Notes under the pieces: generated by a model
Told to the model about the DNA's origin: nothing
The model's input: only the letters and a program-made list of their open reading frames with translations
Database searches by the model: none
Position numbers and translations under genes: made by a program
Shown here: piece by piece, positions 31,001 to 37,047 of the stretch
Position numbering within the stretch: the stretch's first letter is position 1
Layout of the letters: each line of letters starts with the position of its first letter
Assembly: GCF_003063645.1 (NCBI RefSeq)
Contig: NZ_NESJ01000002.1
Coordinates: 124,001-188,000 of the forward strand
Reading direction: 5' to 3'
DNA length: 64,000 nucleotides
Source of the DNA: Limnohabitans sp. 2KL-51
Lineage (GTDB): Bacteria; Pseudomonadota; Gammaproteobacteria; Burkholderiales; Burkholderiaceae_C

Positions 31001-31470
31001 CAGTGGGACTGAGTCTTTACAGGGGTGTGACGGATCAGTTCGTCCAATCCACCACCACCACCACCAGGATCAGCTTGCCTTTTGACGCGTTCATCCACTC
31101 CAGCAAGGATGCGGTGATCAGGCTTCAAGCCAAGCAGGCCGACGACAGCAATTTGCCTAACTGGGTGCAGTTTGATCCGGTCACCGGTGTATTCACCTTG
31201 ACACCGCCGCCCGACTTCAAAGGCAAGTTGGACTTGAAGATCTTGGCGCGTGACGACGATGGCCGCGAAGCAGTAGCGCTGTTCCAGATGTTCATTGGTG
31301 AGCAAACGGCGCCGCAACCACAAAGCCGCGACAGCTTCTCCGAGAAGCTGAAGATGGCGGGTAAGCGCCCGATCACTTTGGTGCGTGTGGGCGATGGGGT
31401 GAACAAGGCACCTGTGCGTGAGGTTGCGCCAGTGCGTGAGGCTGCGCCCGTGCGGGTGCGCGCCGGATGA
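22054..31470 (+). CDS. Giant (3138 aa) Calx-beta / VCBS-like surface protein with N-terminal 'LEQRFMFDGAA' motif (LEPR/DUF4347-type giant proteins)
   Basis: N-term 'MQTKKNLGLVRRASGLMALEQRFMFDGAAVADAL'; 'LIEELGHAIDTWLNPGQDSTGDEGHAFASLV'; IgGFc-binding-like 'AHIIATQDNTVVTIDKDGNGSTDITVILNEGQSYFVNGG...GVGVYLIAGD'; multiple Calx-beta repeats 'DDDRPTFSIADVSISEGGLMTFTVSRTG...'. Confidence 0.85.
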   Translation: MQTKKNLGLVRRASGLMALEQRFMFDGAAVADALQVVDAVTDAGSKSDAVSSQLFDLFAPAAPIALAQAQADAQKMVLDFLVRPEAKQQLLQIFDGGRHDAAPSDQWSSAYDAMVVAIRSGEISLPVALLDASQMQHIAGAFADQGVSGEQVIYLNADWVAKEAKSQAIGLVLIEELGHAIDTWLNPGQDSTGDEGHAFASLVVNPAGNAVTAGSEDDRLALQVNGQTVWVEASVPYVIAQTHYVPLAEANIQTALKAINTQVTGNIQTVIAITATSNGTVVVYDQWEDGYETNINNPAQATTRVWTYNNGWFVDTNLDGIQNNSEAAISGTGVRVTGQSIILSNAVNPTTPATLDFDGRDKVGSTKAISLTRAGWSSTPGTVLAGAVNVVDVGNAGKVYTLPVGQNIETVAVGTNKLFEYTSAHIIATQDNTVVTIDKDGNGSTDITVILNEGQSYFVNGGLNAGAKVTADKGVGVYLIAGDVASSYENRWFALTADEQWASSYYAPVGTTLTANPAYVVIYNPEGANIQYETAFGSGTIATTGSSGTTWASNSTTKSSYFLMPASAARFFTTDTVSAGGALKRFYAVSVIDADATDNATHDWSYSLVPESYLTDKFVVAWGPGADNVTRTLASGDLNASPVWLTPVNNAVIYVDSTTVQLRDGAGNVIAGTVTAATANDPARTRFSVSKLQSYRLFDTSDKDQTGLTVYTLDGTLLTAAWGEDPSIAGPGTPYLDMGTTVTPFPDYVLTKESVENNPADANTTVELSEEVKYTVRLTNRAVIDLFNVVLKDAITPTDSATYVTDSMVLTVFRPDGTKAWKIEGGLQTLYAANGTTTVGTPTANTTLTGTPALFTNSGYGISDFDPSNAANTNDGLQRGAAVEVTYRVLVRSSINKALSDADYTITNSVNMTGTGVSKDKQNQIRLNVNVTDGEVFLMRSDFSATAASFISGNSIGLRVVDGDQNKNAAAAETLSITVSKANSSEVEVVTLTETGVDTGIFQATLATNGTDSTNSNGTLKLLDAETIQATYSDPTSGQTGSALGIDNAINWGITPGTYTSGSNTNLKTAVGVAAPSPPATDGRVDFFNSSFDSTSVNFTEGSTLGIRVTDADQASRTSLQVTVINTTTNEREVVTLARTDSVNGVFQGTLLTTTLATDVANNSGQLKTALGHVLQVDYTDPVTGTSTDNPTTPGSLPNRDTATVTFIKSLYLSADAASGDTSGNLDRIHPGNAANSDPDTDQTVAITPESSGGSTTVTTTNQNGDGYSYEIKSGQSAQQSFTVTGTGTYVPTHLLLALARENNGANASQENFTVEIATAASAGTVLFNWTGKGEVFPQDSDKDDLDNRTSVQLTRLNNAQLDFGTQYFIRVSTSQGEKLNWSGSNTNLTNLPSGNAFEKGSSQSGKDFEYRITYTTGTSTPAVPATFTQTIPMATAIGLPASGLVNVTTFVSSETNLTSGTYAGITAALTYSTGGSDVTIASLGSAAYSETTSSSGVGTLTWSGELSSGLTIPKGASVKLVITNNVAGSSFKIDYDSSTTPSRIDLPVTNVIQIVDVDGVDSDSNGVTETNGVVAGVQEMGFFDQPFSVGGNQISSGSIDAGGTVYLRVKVMDPFGAYDITSLKLSIDGPGDMGDLGLPTPISATVVGSPSSGDTYKVFEYVWQTLNQIGEYAITATVAEGYENTISDVATGSFVVTARDLGTPSITQFTTSAGADAGANYSAGAPAYLRVTDLDEASSVAGKTVTATVNGVSVTLTQTVANTGIFEASLPSPFNSLAAGAVLLAAYTDPNDGSDSSNDDIRVPATVPNNAPVARPNVYTANESTLVTANSISDVTADSDPDNQALTVIGIGGQGVAASGSTLLTLTSGATVTINAAGAFTFNANGSFDYLNQGESATQTVSYTISDGNGGTSTSDLTFTITGVTLLPTVAIEVSPVGISEGDASETAAMMFRVNLIGDALPTASSVTINLSGAANPVDYLLKDATGTLISPDGSGNFVLSIAAGQISSFFTVDPVGDTVFEGAETVVATIAAATTNTSVALTVTTSIASGTIYDDGSLLIPGDSASGAYDDDRTLTLTGGQVFNEASPYATFTVTGVAGYAVNLALGNDSDANTLNATTSGFSFDYSTNGGTSWTTYSWNGTSGDRPTVPVSGNILVRVNIASEQDSPFEGAETFTLTANYATNSAITSTAANTIIDDGTGRMDRNGDGDITDANEGAGPGTGFDNDSTLTVTGGLVFNEASPYATFTVTGVAGYAVNLALGNDSDANTLNATTSGFSFDYSTNGGTSWTTYSWNGTSGDRPTVPVSGNILVRVNIASEQDSPAVFEGAETFTLTANYATNSAITSTAANTIIDDGTGRMDRNGDGDITDPNEGVGPGPFTPGQSTADDDRPTFSIADVSISEGGLMTFTVSRTGNAVATQTIDFATSSGSATSGTDFTANNGTLSFTAGQTSKTFTVQTTVDSTSEGGENFTVTLSNNSPDSTISDATAIGTILDIGTGPEPSGPVPNADNDRTAFSVADVFISEGGLMTFTVSRTGNAVATQTIGFATSSGSATSGTDFTANSGTLSFASGETRKTFTVQTTLDSTYEGGETFNVTLANNSAGSTISGASATGTILDDGTGPGPFGPGPNADDDRPTFSVADVTVSEGGQATFTVTRTGASDVSQTVNVSTLALASPDTAEMGDFTARSTTTLTFAAGVNTQTFGVQTTPDTLYEGAETLRVQLANASNGALISGSNGTATGTIVDDGRDISGTPANDDRPTLTVVGKDDVSEGSPSVFGVNLSNAYETAQTITLTLANVTTQSADYSTAMVVSYTDPVSKLLVTVNVSSGGTFSLSALVTNFQVRVTTQVDTVYEGAEAFSLTVAVSGGPSSSDTSTILDDGLGKVYNPNGTENVSGTPDDDSPKPAPLSSTPPAPPAPAALAIMLSPSPPAVVPPQTFASELSPLAHALVPADPPMSMVGAMTRESGYQIPVSDTAPVGLSLYRGVTDQFVQSTTTTTRISLPFDAFIHSSKDAVIRLQAKQADDSNLPNWVQFDPVTGVFTLTPPPDFKGKLDLKILARDDDGREAVALFQMFIGEQTAPQPQSRDSFSEKLKMAGKRPITLVRVGDGVNKAPVREVAPVREAAPVRVRAG
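28270..29190 (+). repeat. Recent tandem duplication of ~155-157-codon module ('NEASPYATFTVTGVAGYAVNLALGNDSDANTLNATTSGF...DRNGDGDITD') within the giant protein
   Basis: 28312-28564 matches 28777-29029 at offset 465 bp, then a 6-bp insertion (gcggtg) shifts the offset to 471; the remainder is near-identical. Confidence 0.93.
31411..31464 (+). repeat. 18-bp x3 repeat encoding the C-terminal tail PVREVA-PVREAA-PVRVRA-G
   Basis: cctgtgcgtgaggttgcg / ccagtgcgtgaggctgcg / cccgtgcgggtgcgcgcc immediately before the stop. Confidence 0.85.
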
Positions 31471-32819
31471 TGGGCGCTTTGTCTGAGCTGGCCCGCCGAT
31501 CTCGGCAGGCCGGATCCGACCGCGAGCTCGGGTTTTTGTTGGTCAACGAGACGCTCGATCTGGCTTATTACCGCCAGGCGGCGTTGTGGTTGGCCGATGA
31601 GGGCGTCTGGAGTCTGTCGGGCGTGGTGCAGGTGGATGCCAATGTGCCCTATGCGCAGTGGCTGGACGCAGTGGCGCACCATTTGCAGGACATGGGCAGC
31701 GATGGCCCGCGTTTGTTCAGTGCACTGGATTTGCCCCCAGAGCTGGCCGATCAGTGGGCTCAGTGGTGGCCAGAAAATGGGCTGTGGCTGGCTTCCAGCG
31801 CTCAGGGCGTGACGGGCGTGACGGGCGTGACGGGCGGTGCGATTTTTGTGTCCGACGAGTCTTGGTCGATTTCGGCGACCGAGGCATTACATGAATGGTC
31901 TGAGGTTTGGTGGCACGCCTTTGCGGCGATGCACCGGCCGCGCATGGCCCGTTTGCGGGGTTGGCGTGGGATCTTGTCCAAGGTTTTGTTCTGGCAGGCT
32001 GAACGCCCTTGGTGGCGACAGCGCCGTCTGCTGGTGGTGGTGCTGTTGCTGGCCGTGATGGCTTGGCCTGTGCGGTTGACGGTGTTGGCACCGGGTGAAT
32101 TGGTGCCCTCCAGTCCCTTGGTTATTCGCGCCCCGCTTGACGGGGTGATTGATGTGTTTCACATCCAGCCCAATCAACAAGTGCAGGCTGAGCAACCGCT
32201 GTTCAGCTTTGACGAAATGGTGATCAAGTCGCGGCTGGATGTGGCGGTGCAAGCCATGGTTACGGCAGAGACCGATTACCGCCAAACCAGCCAGATGGCG
32301 CTCAGCGATGCTCGCGCTAAATCTCAGCTGGGTTTGCTGGTGGGCAAGATTGAGGAGCGCCGAGCTGAGATCTATTACCTCAAGCAACAGCTCAAGCGTG
32401 CTCGCGTGTTGGCGCCCCAAACGGGTGTGGTGCTGATGGATGACCCCTCGGAGTGGATTGGAAAGCCGGTGGCCACTGGCGAGCGCATTTTGCGGATTGC
32501 TACTCTGGACGATGTCGAGGTTGAGGCTTGGGTTCCGATCGCCGATGCCATCAGGTTGGATGTGGGTGACGAAGTTTTGCTTTACCTGAGCGCCAGCCCC
32601 TTGTCGCCGGTGTCTGCCACTTTGCGTTACATGGCGCACGAAGCAGTGCAGCGCCCCGACGGCGCTTATGCCTACCGTGTGCGTGCTGCTCTGTCTGGCA
32701 AGACTGCGCATCGCGTGGGCCTCAAGGGGACTGCCAAGTTGCAGGGCGGCTTAGTGCCACTTGGATATTGGATGTTCCGGCGCCCGTGGGCCACGCTGCG
32801 CGCTTACCTGGGTCTTTGA
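31467..32819 (+). CDS. Membrane-anchored HlyD-family adaptor with N-terminal ~190-aa (GAF-like?) region
   Basis: TM 'RRLLVVVLLLAVMAWPVRLTVLAPGELVPSSPLVIRAPLDGVIDVFHIQPNQQVQAEQPLFSFD'; HlyD barrel 'RVLAPQTGVVLMDDPSEWIGKPVATGERILRIA'. ATGA overlap with the giant protein's stop. Confidence 0.85.
   Translation: MMGALSELARRSRQAGSDRELGFLLVNETLDLAYYRQAALWLADEGVWSLSGVVQVDANVPYAQWLDAVAHHLQDMGSDGPRLFSALDLPPELADQWAQWWPENGLWLASSAQGVTGVTGVTGGAIFVSDESWSISATEALHEWSEVWWHAFAAMHRPRMARLRGWRGILSKVLFWQAERPWWRQRRLLVVVLLLAVMAWPVRLTVLAPGELVPSSPLVIRAPLDGVIDVFHIQPNQQVQAEQPLFSFDEMVIKSRLDVAVQAMVTAETDYRQTSQMALSDARAKSQLGLLVGKIEERRAEIYYLKQQLKRARVLAPQTGVVLMDDPSEWIGKPVATGERILRIATLDDVEVEAWVPIADAIRLDVGDEVLLYLSASPLSPVSATLRYMAHEAVQRPDGAYAYRVRAALSGKTAHRVGLKGTAKLQGGLVPLGYWMFRRPWATLRAYLGL
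31805..31831 (+). repeat. 9-bp tandem repeat GGGCGTGAC x3 in the HlyD-like gene
   Basis: gggcgtgac at 31805, 31814, 31823; encodes GVTGVTGVTGG. Confidence 0.9.
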
Positions 32820-32822
32820 GTC

Positions 32823-34928
32823 ATGGCCCTACCGCGTCTTCGCGAAGAACTGGACTTGATACCCGGCCCCAGCTTGCCCGATGGCCAGCCGAGCTGGACG
32901 CTGCACGACCCGGTGCGCAACCAGTTCTTTCGGATTGACTGGCCCACCTTGCACATCATGCAGCGCTGGTCGATGGACGATCCGAAGCAGATAGCGGCCG
33001 ACATTTCGGCCAAAACAACGTTGGCGTTGACCGCTGATGATGTTTTGGAGGTGGTGCAGTTTTTAATTCAACACCATTTGGTGCGTGGTTCAGGCCCCGA
33101 CGGACCGCGCAAGATGGCGGAGCAGTTAGCCCGCTTGCAGGGCACGCCTTTGAAGTGGCTGTTGCACCACTATTTGTTTTTCAGGGTGCCACTCATCAAG
33201 CCCGATGCCTGGTTGTCGCGTTGGCTGCCGCTGGCACGCTGGTTTGGCTCCTCCGGTTTTGCTTGGTTGACAGCGTTGGCCATGTTGGCTGGGTTCACTC
33301 AGGTGCTGCGCCGTTGGGATGTGTTTACGGCTTCGTTGGTAGACACCTTTAATCTGGAAGGTTTGATGGCCTACGGGGTGGCGCTGTTTTGCGTCAAGCT
33401 GTTGCACGAATTGGGCCACGCCTTCACGGCCAAGCACTATGGTTGTCGTGTGCCAGCCATGGGGGTGGCATTTTTGGTGATGTGGCCAGTTGCCTACACC
33501 GATACGAACGAAACCTGGCGTCTGACCAACCGCTTTGACCGCTTGCGTGTGGCCAGCGCTGGCATTGCCACCGAGTTGGTGGTGGCGGTATGGGCCACAC
33601 TGGCTTGGGCGTTGTTGCCCGAGGGGGGATTGAAGTCGGCGGCGTTTGTGTTGTCGACCACCAGTTGGGTGGCCACGCTGGCCATCAACGCCAGCCCGTT
33701 CATGCGCTTTGACGGCTACTTCATTTTGATGGACGCACTGGACATGCCCAATTTGCATGGCCGCAGTTTTGCGCTGGCCCGCTGGAAATTGCGTGAGTGG
33801 CTGTTTGGCTTGGGCGATGCGCCACCTGAACACTTTGGGCCATCGGCGGCACGCGCCCTGATCGCGTTTGCCTGTGCAACTTGGTTGTACCGGCTGGTGC
33901 TGTTTTTGGGCATCGCAGTGCTGGTGTACGTGTTCTTTTTCAAAGTACTGGGCTTACTGTTGTTTGCAGTTGAGATTGCTTGGTTCATCCTTTGGCCTAT
34001 CCGTTCGGAGTTGCGTGTGTGGCAACAGTTATGGCCACGCATTCGCATGCAGCGACGCACCATTCACAGTGTTTTGATCTTGCTGCTGCTGATCTTGTTG
34101 CTGGCTTTGCCCTGGCCAGGACGAATTACCGCCAGTGCGGTACTCAGGCCGGTGGATGCTTGGCCGATCCATGCACCTGTGGGCGCGCGTGTGGAAGCCT
34201 TGCACTGGGCTCATGGGGCTTTGGCTCCGGCCGGAAGTCCCTTAGTCACTTTGCAAGTGCCCGATTTGGTAGGACGAGAAAATGTGTTGTCGGTGCGCCT
34301 CGATCAGCAGCGGCAACAAGCGGCCATTGCAGGTTTTGATGAGGAGATGCGCAAACGCTTGCGCGTGGCCGAACAGACCCTTGCTACCACCCAAGCCGAG
34401 TGGAAAGGAACGCAGGCTGAGCGCAGCCAGTTTCAACCGCGCGCGCCTTATGCAGGGCACTTTTTTATGAGCGACCCCGACTTGGCCGCAGGCCAATGGG
34501 TAAGCAAGAAAGAGCAGCTGGGGGTGCTGGTCAAACAAGGCACAACGTGGCGGGTTGAAACCTGGCTGGAAGAAGACGACGCCGGCCGCGTGCAAGTGGG
34601 GCAGCGGGCCAGTTTTTGGGTGGACAGCGCGACGGGCAAGATGTTGCAGCTCAAGGTGGCGGCCATCGACCAAGACGCTGCGCGAACTTTACCTCGGCGA
34701 GAGTTGGCCAGTGTGCTGGGCGGGCATGTGATCACTCGCGAAAAAAATGGTGTTTTAATGCCCGAGCGCGCGGTGTACCGCGTCACGCTAGAGCTGCAGA
34801 ATATGCCGGAGGATATGCAGGACTTGTCATGGCGCGGCAATTTGATGATCCATGCCGATTTGGCCAGTCCGATCGCGCGTTATTTACGGCAAATCATGGT
34901 TGTTTTGGTCAGGGAAACTGGATTCTGA
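32823..34928 (+). CDS. M50/site-2-protease-like polytopic membrane protein fused to HlyD/MFP-like C-terminal half
   Basis: HExxH 'LLHELGHAFTAKHYG' (HELGH at 33405-33419), second motif 'INASPFMRFDGYFILMDALDMPNL', multiple TMs, then 'LRPVDAWPIHAPVGARVEALHWAHGALAPAGSPLVTLQVPD...'. Confidence 0.88.
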   Translation: MALPRLREELDLIPGPSLPDGQPSWTLHDPVRNQFFRIDWPTLHIMQRWSMDDPKQIAADISAKTTLALTADDVLEVVQFLIQHHLVRGSGPDGPRKMAEQLARLQGTPLKWLLHHYLFFRVPLIKPDAWLSRWLPLARWFGSSGFAWLTALAMLAGFTQVLRRWDVFTASLVDTFNLEGLMAYGVALFCVKLLHELGHAFTAKHYGCRVPAMGVAFLVMWPVAYTDTNETWRLTNRFDRLRVASAGIATELVVAVWATLAWALLPEGGLKSAAFVLSTTSWVATLAINASPFMRFDGYFILMDALDMPNLHGRSFALARWKLREWLFGLGDAPPEHFGPSAARALIAFACATWLYRLVLFLGIAVLVYVFFFKVLGLLLFAVEIAWFILWPIRSELRVWQQLWPRIRMQRRTIHSVLILLLLILLLALPWPGRITASAVLRPVDAWPIHAPVGARVEALHWAHGALAPAGSPLVTLQVPDLVGRENVLSVRLDQQRQQAAIAGFDEEMRKRLRVAEQTLATTQAEWKGTQAERSQFQPRAPYAGHFFMSDPDLAAGQWVSKKEQLGVLVKQGTTWRVETWLEEDDAGRVQVGQRASFWVDSATGKMLQLKVAAIDQDAARTLPRRELASVLGGHVITREKNGVLMPERAVYRVTLELQNMPEDMQDLSWRGNLMIHADLASPIARYLRQIMVVLVRETGF

Positions 34929-35003
34929 CGAAGTGCGTGGTGGAGATTTACGTTTAGGAAGTTTGCGGATCATGACACCCGCGAAATGTCTAGAGGAGTG
35001 GAA

Positions 35004-35228
35004 ATGAGTACTTTGACGATTAGGTTGCCCGACGACACTGCGCAGCGGCTTAAGTCGCTGGCGCAAAGCCGAGGCCTGAGCATGAACAAGTTGGTAGAGC
35101 AACTCAGTGCACATGCAATTTCAGCGTGGGACACAGAAAACCACTTCCGCGCTATGGCTGCCACAGGAGATGTGGGCAAGGCACTGGCCGTGCTGGATCG
35201 GCTGGACGCCACCGACACATTGACTTGA
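35004..35228 (+). CDS. Ribbon-helix-helix (HicB/Arc-like) antitoxin, apparently orphan
   Basis: 'MSTLTIRLPDDTAQRLKSLAQSRGLSMNKLVEQLSAHAISAW'; SD 'aggagtgga' upstream of ATG 35004 (ORF track start is 34986). No toxin ORF adjacent. Confidence 0.75.
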   Translation: MSTLTIRLPDDTAQRLKSLAQSRGLSMNKLVEQLSAHAISAWDTENHFRAMAATGDVGKALAVLDRLDATDTLT

Positions 35229-35249
35229 TGGCCGTCAGTCCTGGCCCCG
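35221..35249. repeat. 29-bp direct repeat, left copy
   Basis: TGACTTGATGGCCGTCAGTCCTGGCCCCG, identical to 36632-36660. Confidence 0.95.
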
Positions 35250-35300
35250 ACCAGCTTGACGGATGGCGATCCTCTGCCGGCATGGCTCAAACGTTTAAAT

Positions 35301-35366
35301 TCCAAAATTTACAGCCTATAAATCCGTAATTTACGTCGATTATTTCCGTAATTTACGGCATAATTT
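35301..35366 (+). promoter_or_regulatory. Three 22-bp-phased iterons, two carrying the palindrome CCGTAA-T-TTACG, upstream of the ATPase
   Basis: tccaaaatttaca (35301), tccgtaatttacg (35323), tccgtaatttacgg (35345); exact 22-bp period. Confidence 0.75.
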
Positions 35367-35371
35367 TCGAC

Positions 35372-36616
35372 GTGGAACCTCACAATCTTTATTCACGCCG
35401 AATTGAACCTCGCCTGACGGAGGCGTTGGAAGACACGCCTGTTGTCTTGCTGGCTGGACCACGACAAGCTGGCAAAACCACACTGGTCAAACACATCGCC
35501 AAGCTCAAGGGGATGCGCTATCTGACATTGGATGACGAACTCACCCGACTGTCCGCACGCGAAGACCCCGTGGGCCTGATCCGCAACTTGGACAGATCGG
35601 TCATTGACGAAATTCAACGTGCGCCACAGCTCTTGCTGGCCATCAAAAAAAACATCGACGAAGACCGCCGAGCAGGTCGTTTTTTACTGACAGGTTCCGC
35701 CAATTTGTTGGCCATTCCAACCGTGGCAGATTCCTTAGCCGGCCGCATGGAAACCCTTTCGCTTCTGCCTTTGTCTCAAAGCGAAATCGAGGGCCATCAC
35801 GCCAACTGGATAGACAACGCGTTCTCAGGACACCTGCTGAATGCAAACCCATCGGTGGCAGGCGAGTCTCTAATTCAACGCGTGTTGCGCGGAGGCTACC
35901 CGGAAGCGGTCTCACGTGAATCTCCAAGGCGTAGAAACGCTTGGGCACGGCAATACCTGGACGCCATCGTCCAGCGCGATGTCCGCGACATTGCAAACAT
36001 CGAAAAACTTGCCCATTTGCCACGCTTTCTGAGCGCATTGGCTCAAACTGCCGGTCAAATGTGCAACTACACCCAACTGGGTGGACAGGTTGGCCTGGAC
36101 AGCAAAACGGCATCGCGCTACATCGGTATTTTTGAGCACATGTATTTACTCAAACGTGTGGATGTTTGGTCCCGCAACCACCTCAACCGGATTGTCAAAA
36201 CCCCGAAATTGCAATTCATTGATTCAGGCTTACTGGGAACACTTTTGGGCCTCACGGCCGAAGAAGTTGAACGAGATCGGACAAGATTTGGGCATGCCTT
36301 AGAGACCTTTGTCTATGGGGAGCTGCTCAAACAAACAACGACATCCGACGGAGACTATCGGCTGATGTACTACCGAGACGCTGACAAAGTCGAAGTCGAT
36401 GTGGTCATTGAAAACGCTGCAGGTCAACTGATTGGCGTAGAAGTCAAGGCCGCTGCCACAGTCAAACAAAGCGACCTGCGCGGGCTGCGCAAATGGGCAA
36501 ACTTGGCGGGCAACCAGTTCAAGCTGGGGGTACTGCTTTACGACGGTCTCGAAACAATGCCTTTGGGCGAAGGCATCTGGGCAGCACCGATTTCAAGTTT
36601 GTGGGGCAAACAATAG
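35372..36616 (+). CDS. AAA-family ATPase with DUF4143
   Basis: Walker A 'LLAGPRQAGKTTLVKHIA'; 'RYLTLDD'; 'SVIDEIQRAPQLLLAIKKNIDEDRRAGRFLLTGSANLL'; DUF4143-like C-term 'GVEVKAAATVKQSDLRGLRKWA'. GTG start. Confidence 0.9.
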   Translation: MEPHNLYSRRIEPRLTEALEDTPVVLLAGPRQAGKTTLVKHIAKLKGMRYLTLDDELTRLSAREDPVGLIRNLDRSVIDEIQRAPQLLLAIKKNIDEDRRAGRFLLTGSANLLAIPTVADSLAGRMETLSLLPLSQSEIEGHHANWIDNAFSGHLLNANPSVAGESLIQRVLRGGYPEAVSRESPRRRNAWARQYLDAIVQRDVRDIANIEKLAHLPRFLSALAQTAGQMCNYTQLGGQVGLDSKTASRYIGIFEHMYLLKRVDVWSRNHLNRIVKTPKLQFIDSGLLGTLLGLTAEEVERDRTRFGHALETFVYGELLKQTTTSDGDYRLMYYRDADKVEVDVVIENAAGQLIGVEVKAAATVKQSDLRGLRKWANLAGNQFKLGVLLYDGLETMPLGEGIWAAPISSLWGKQ

Positions 36617-36631
36617 GCGCGCCACGACGTG

Positions 36632-36660
36632 TGACTTGATGGCCGTCAGTCCTGGCCCCG
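36632..36660. repeat. 29-bp direct repeat, right copy (overlaps the 3' end of arfB)
   Basis: Identical to 35221-35249. Confidence 0.95.
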
Positions 36661-37047
36661 CCGTGAGGCCTTGATCTTGGACTGAATCGACTTGCCCTCT
36701 AGCCGCCTTTGTACCGAGCCATAAGTCGGCTTGGTGGCTTTGCGGGGTTTAGGGGGCTTGGCGTAGAGGTCCAGCGTTTCATACAGCCTGGCCCAGGCGT
36801 CCACCCGATTGGCTTCTTGTGTGCGGTGTTTTTGAGCTTTGAGGATGAACACGCCTTCCAGCGTCAATCGGCTGTCGCCCGATTGCAGCCAGCGCTGTTT
36901 GACGTCGTCGGGCAAGGACGAGCCCGCCACATCAAAACGCAGCTGGATGGCACTGGAGACCTTATTGACGTTTTGCCCACCCGGGCCTTGCGCACGGATG
37001 GCGCTCAGCTCGACCTCGGCGTCGTCGATGTGCAGGGCGTGTTTCAT
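36646..37047 (-). CDS. arfB: Alternative ribosome-rescue factor ArfB (peptidyl-tRNA hydrolase-like)
   Basis: GGQ motif 'SAIRAQGPGGQNVNKVSSAIQLRFDVA'; basic C-terminal tail. Confidence 0.93.
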   Translation of the reverse strand: MKHALHIDDAEVELSAIRAQGPGGQNVNKVSSAIQLRFDVAGSSLPDDVKQRWLQSGDSRLTLEGVFILKAQKHRTQEANRVDAWARLYETLDLYAKPPKPRKATKPTYGSVQRRLEGKSIQSKIKASRRGQD

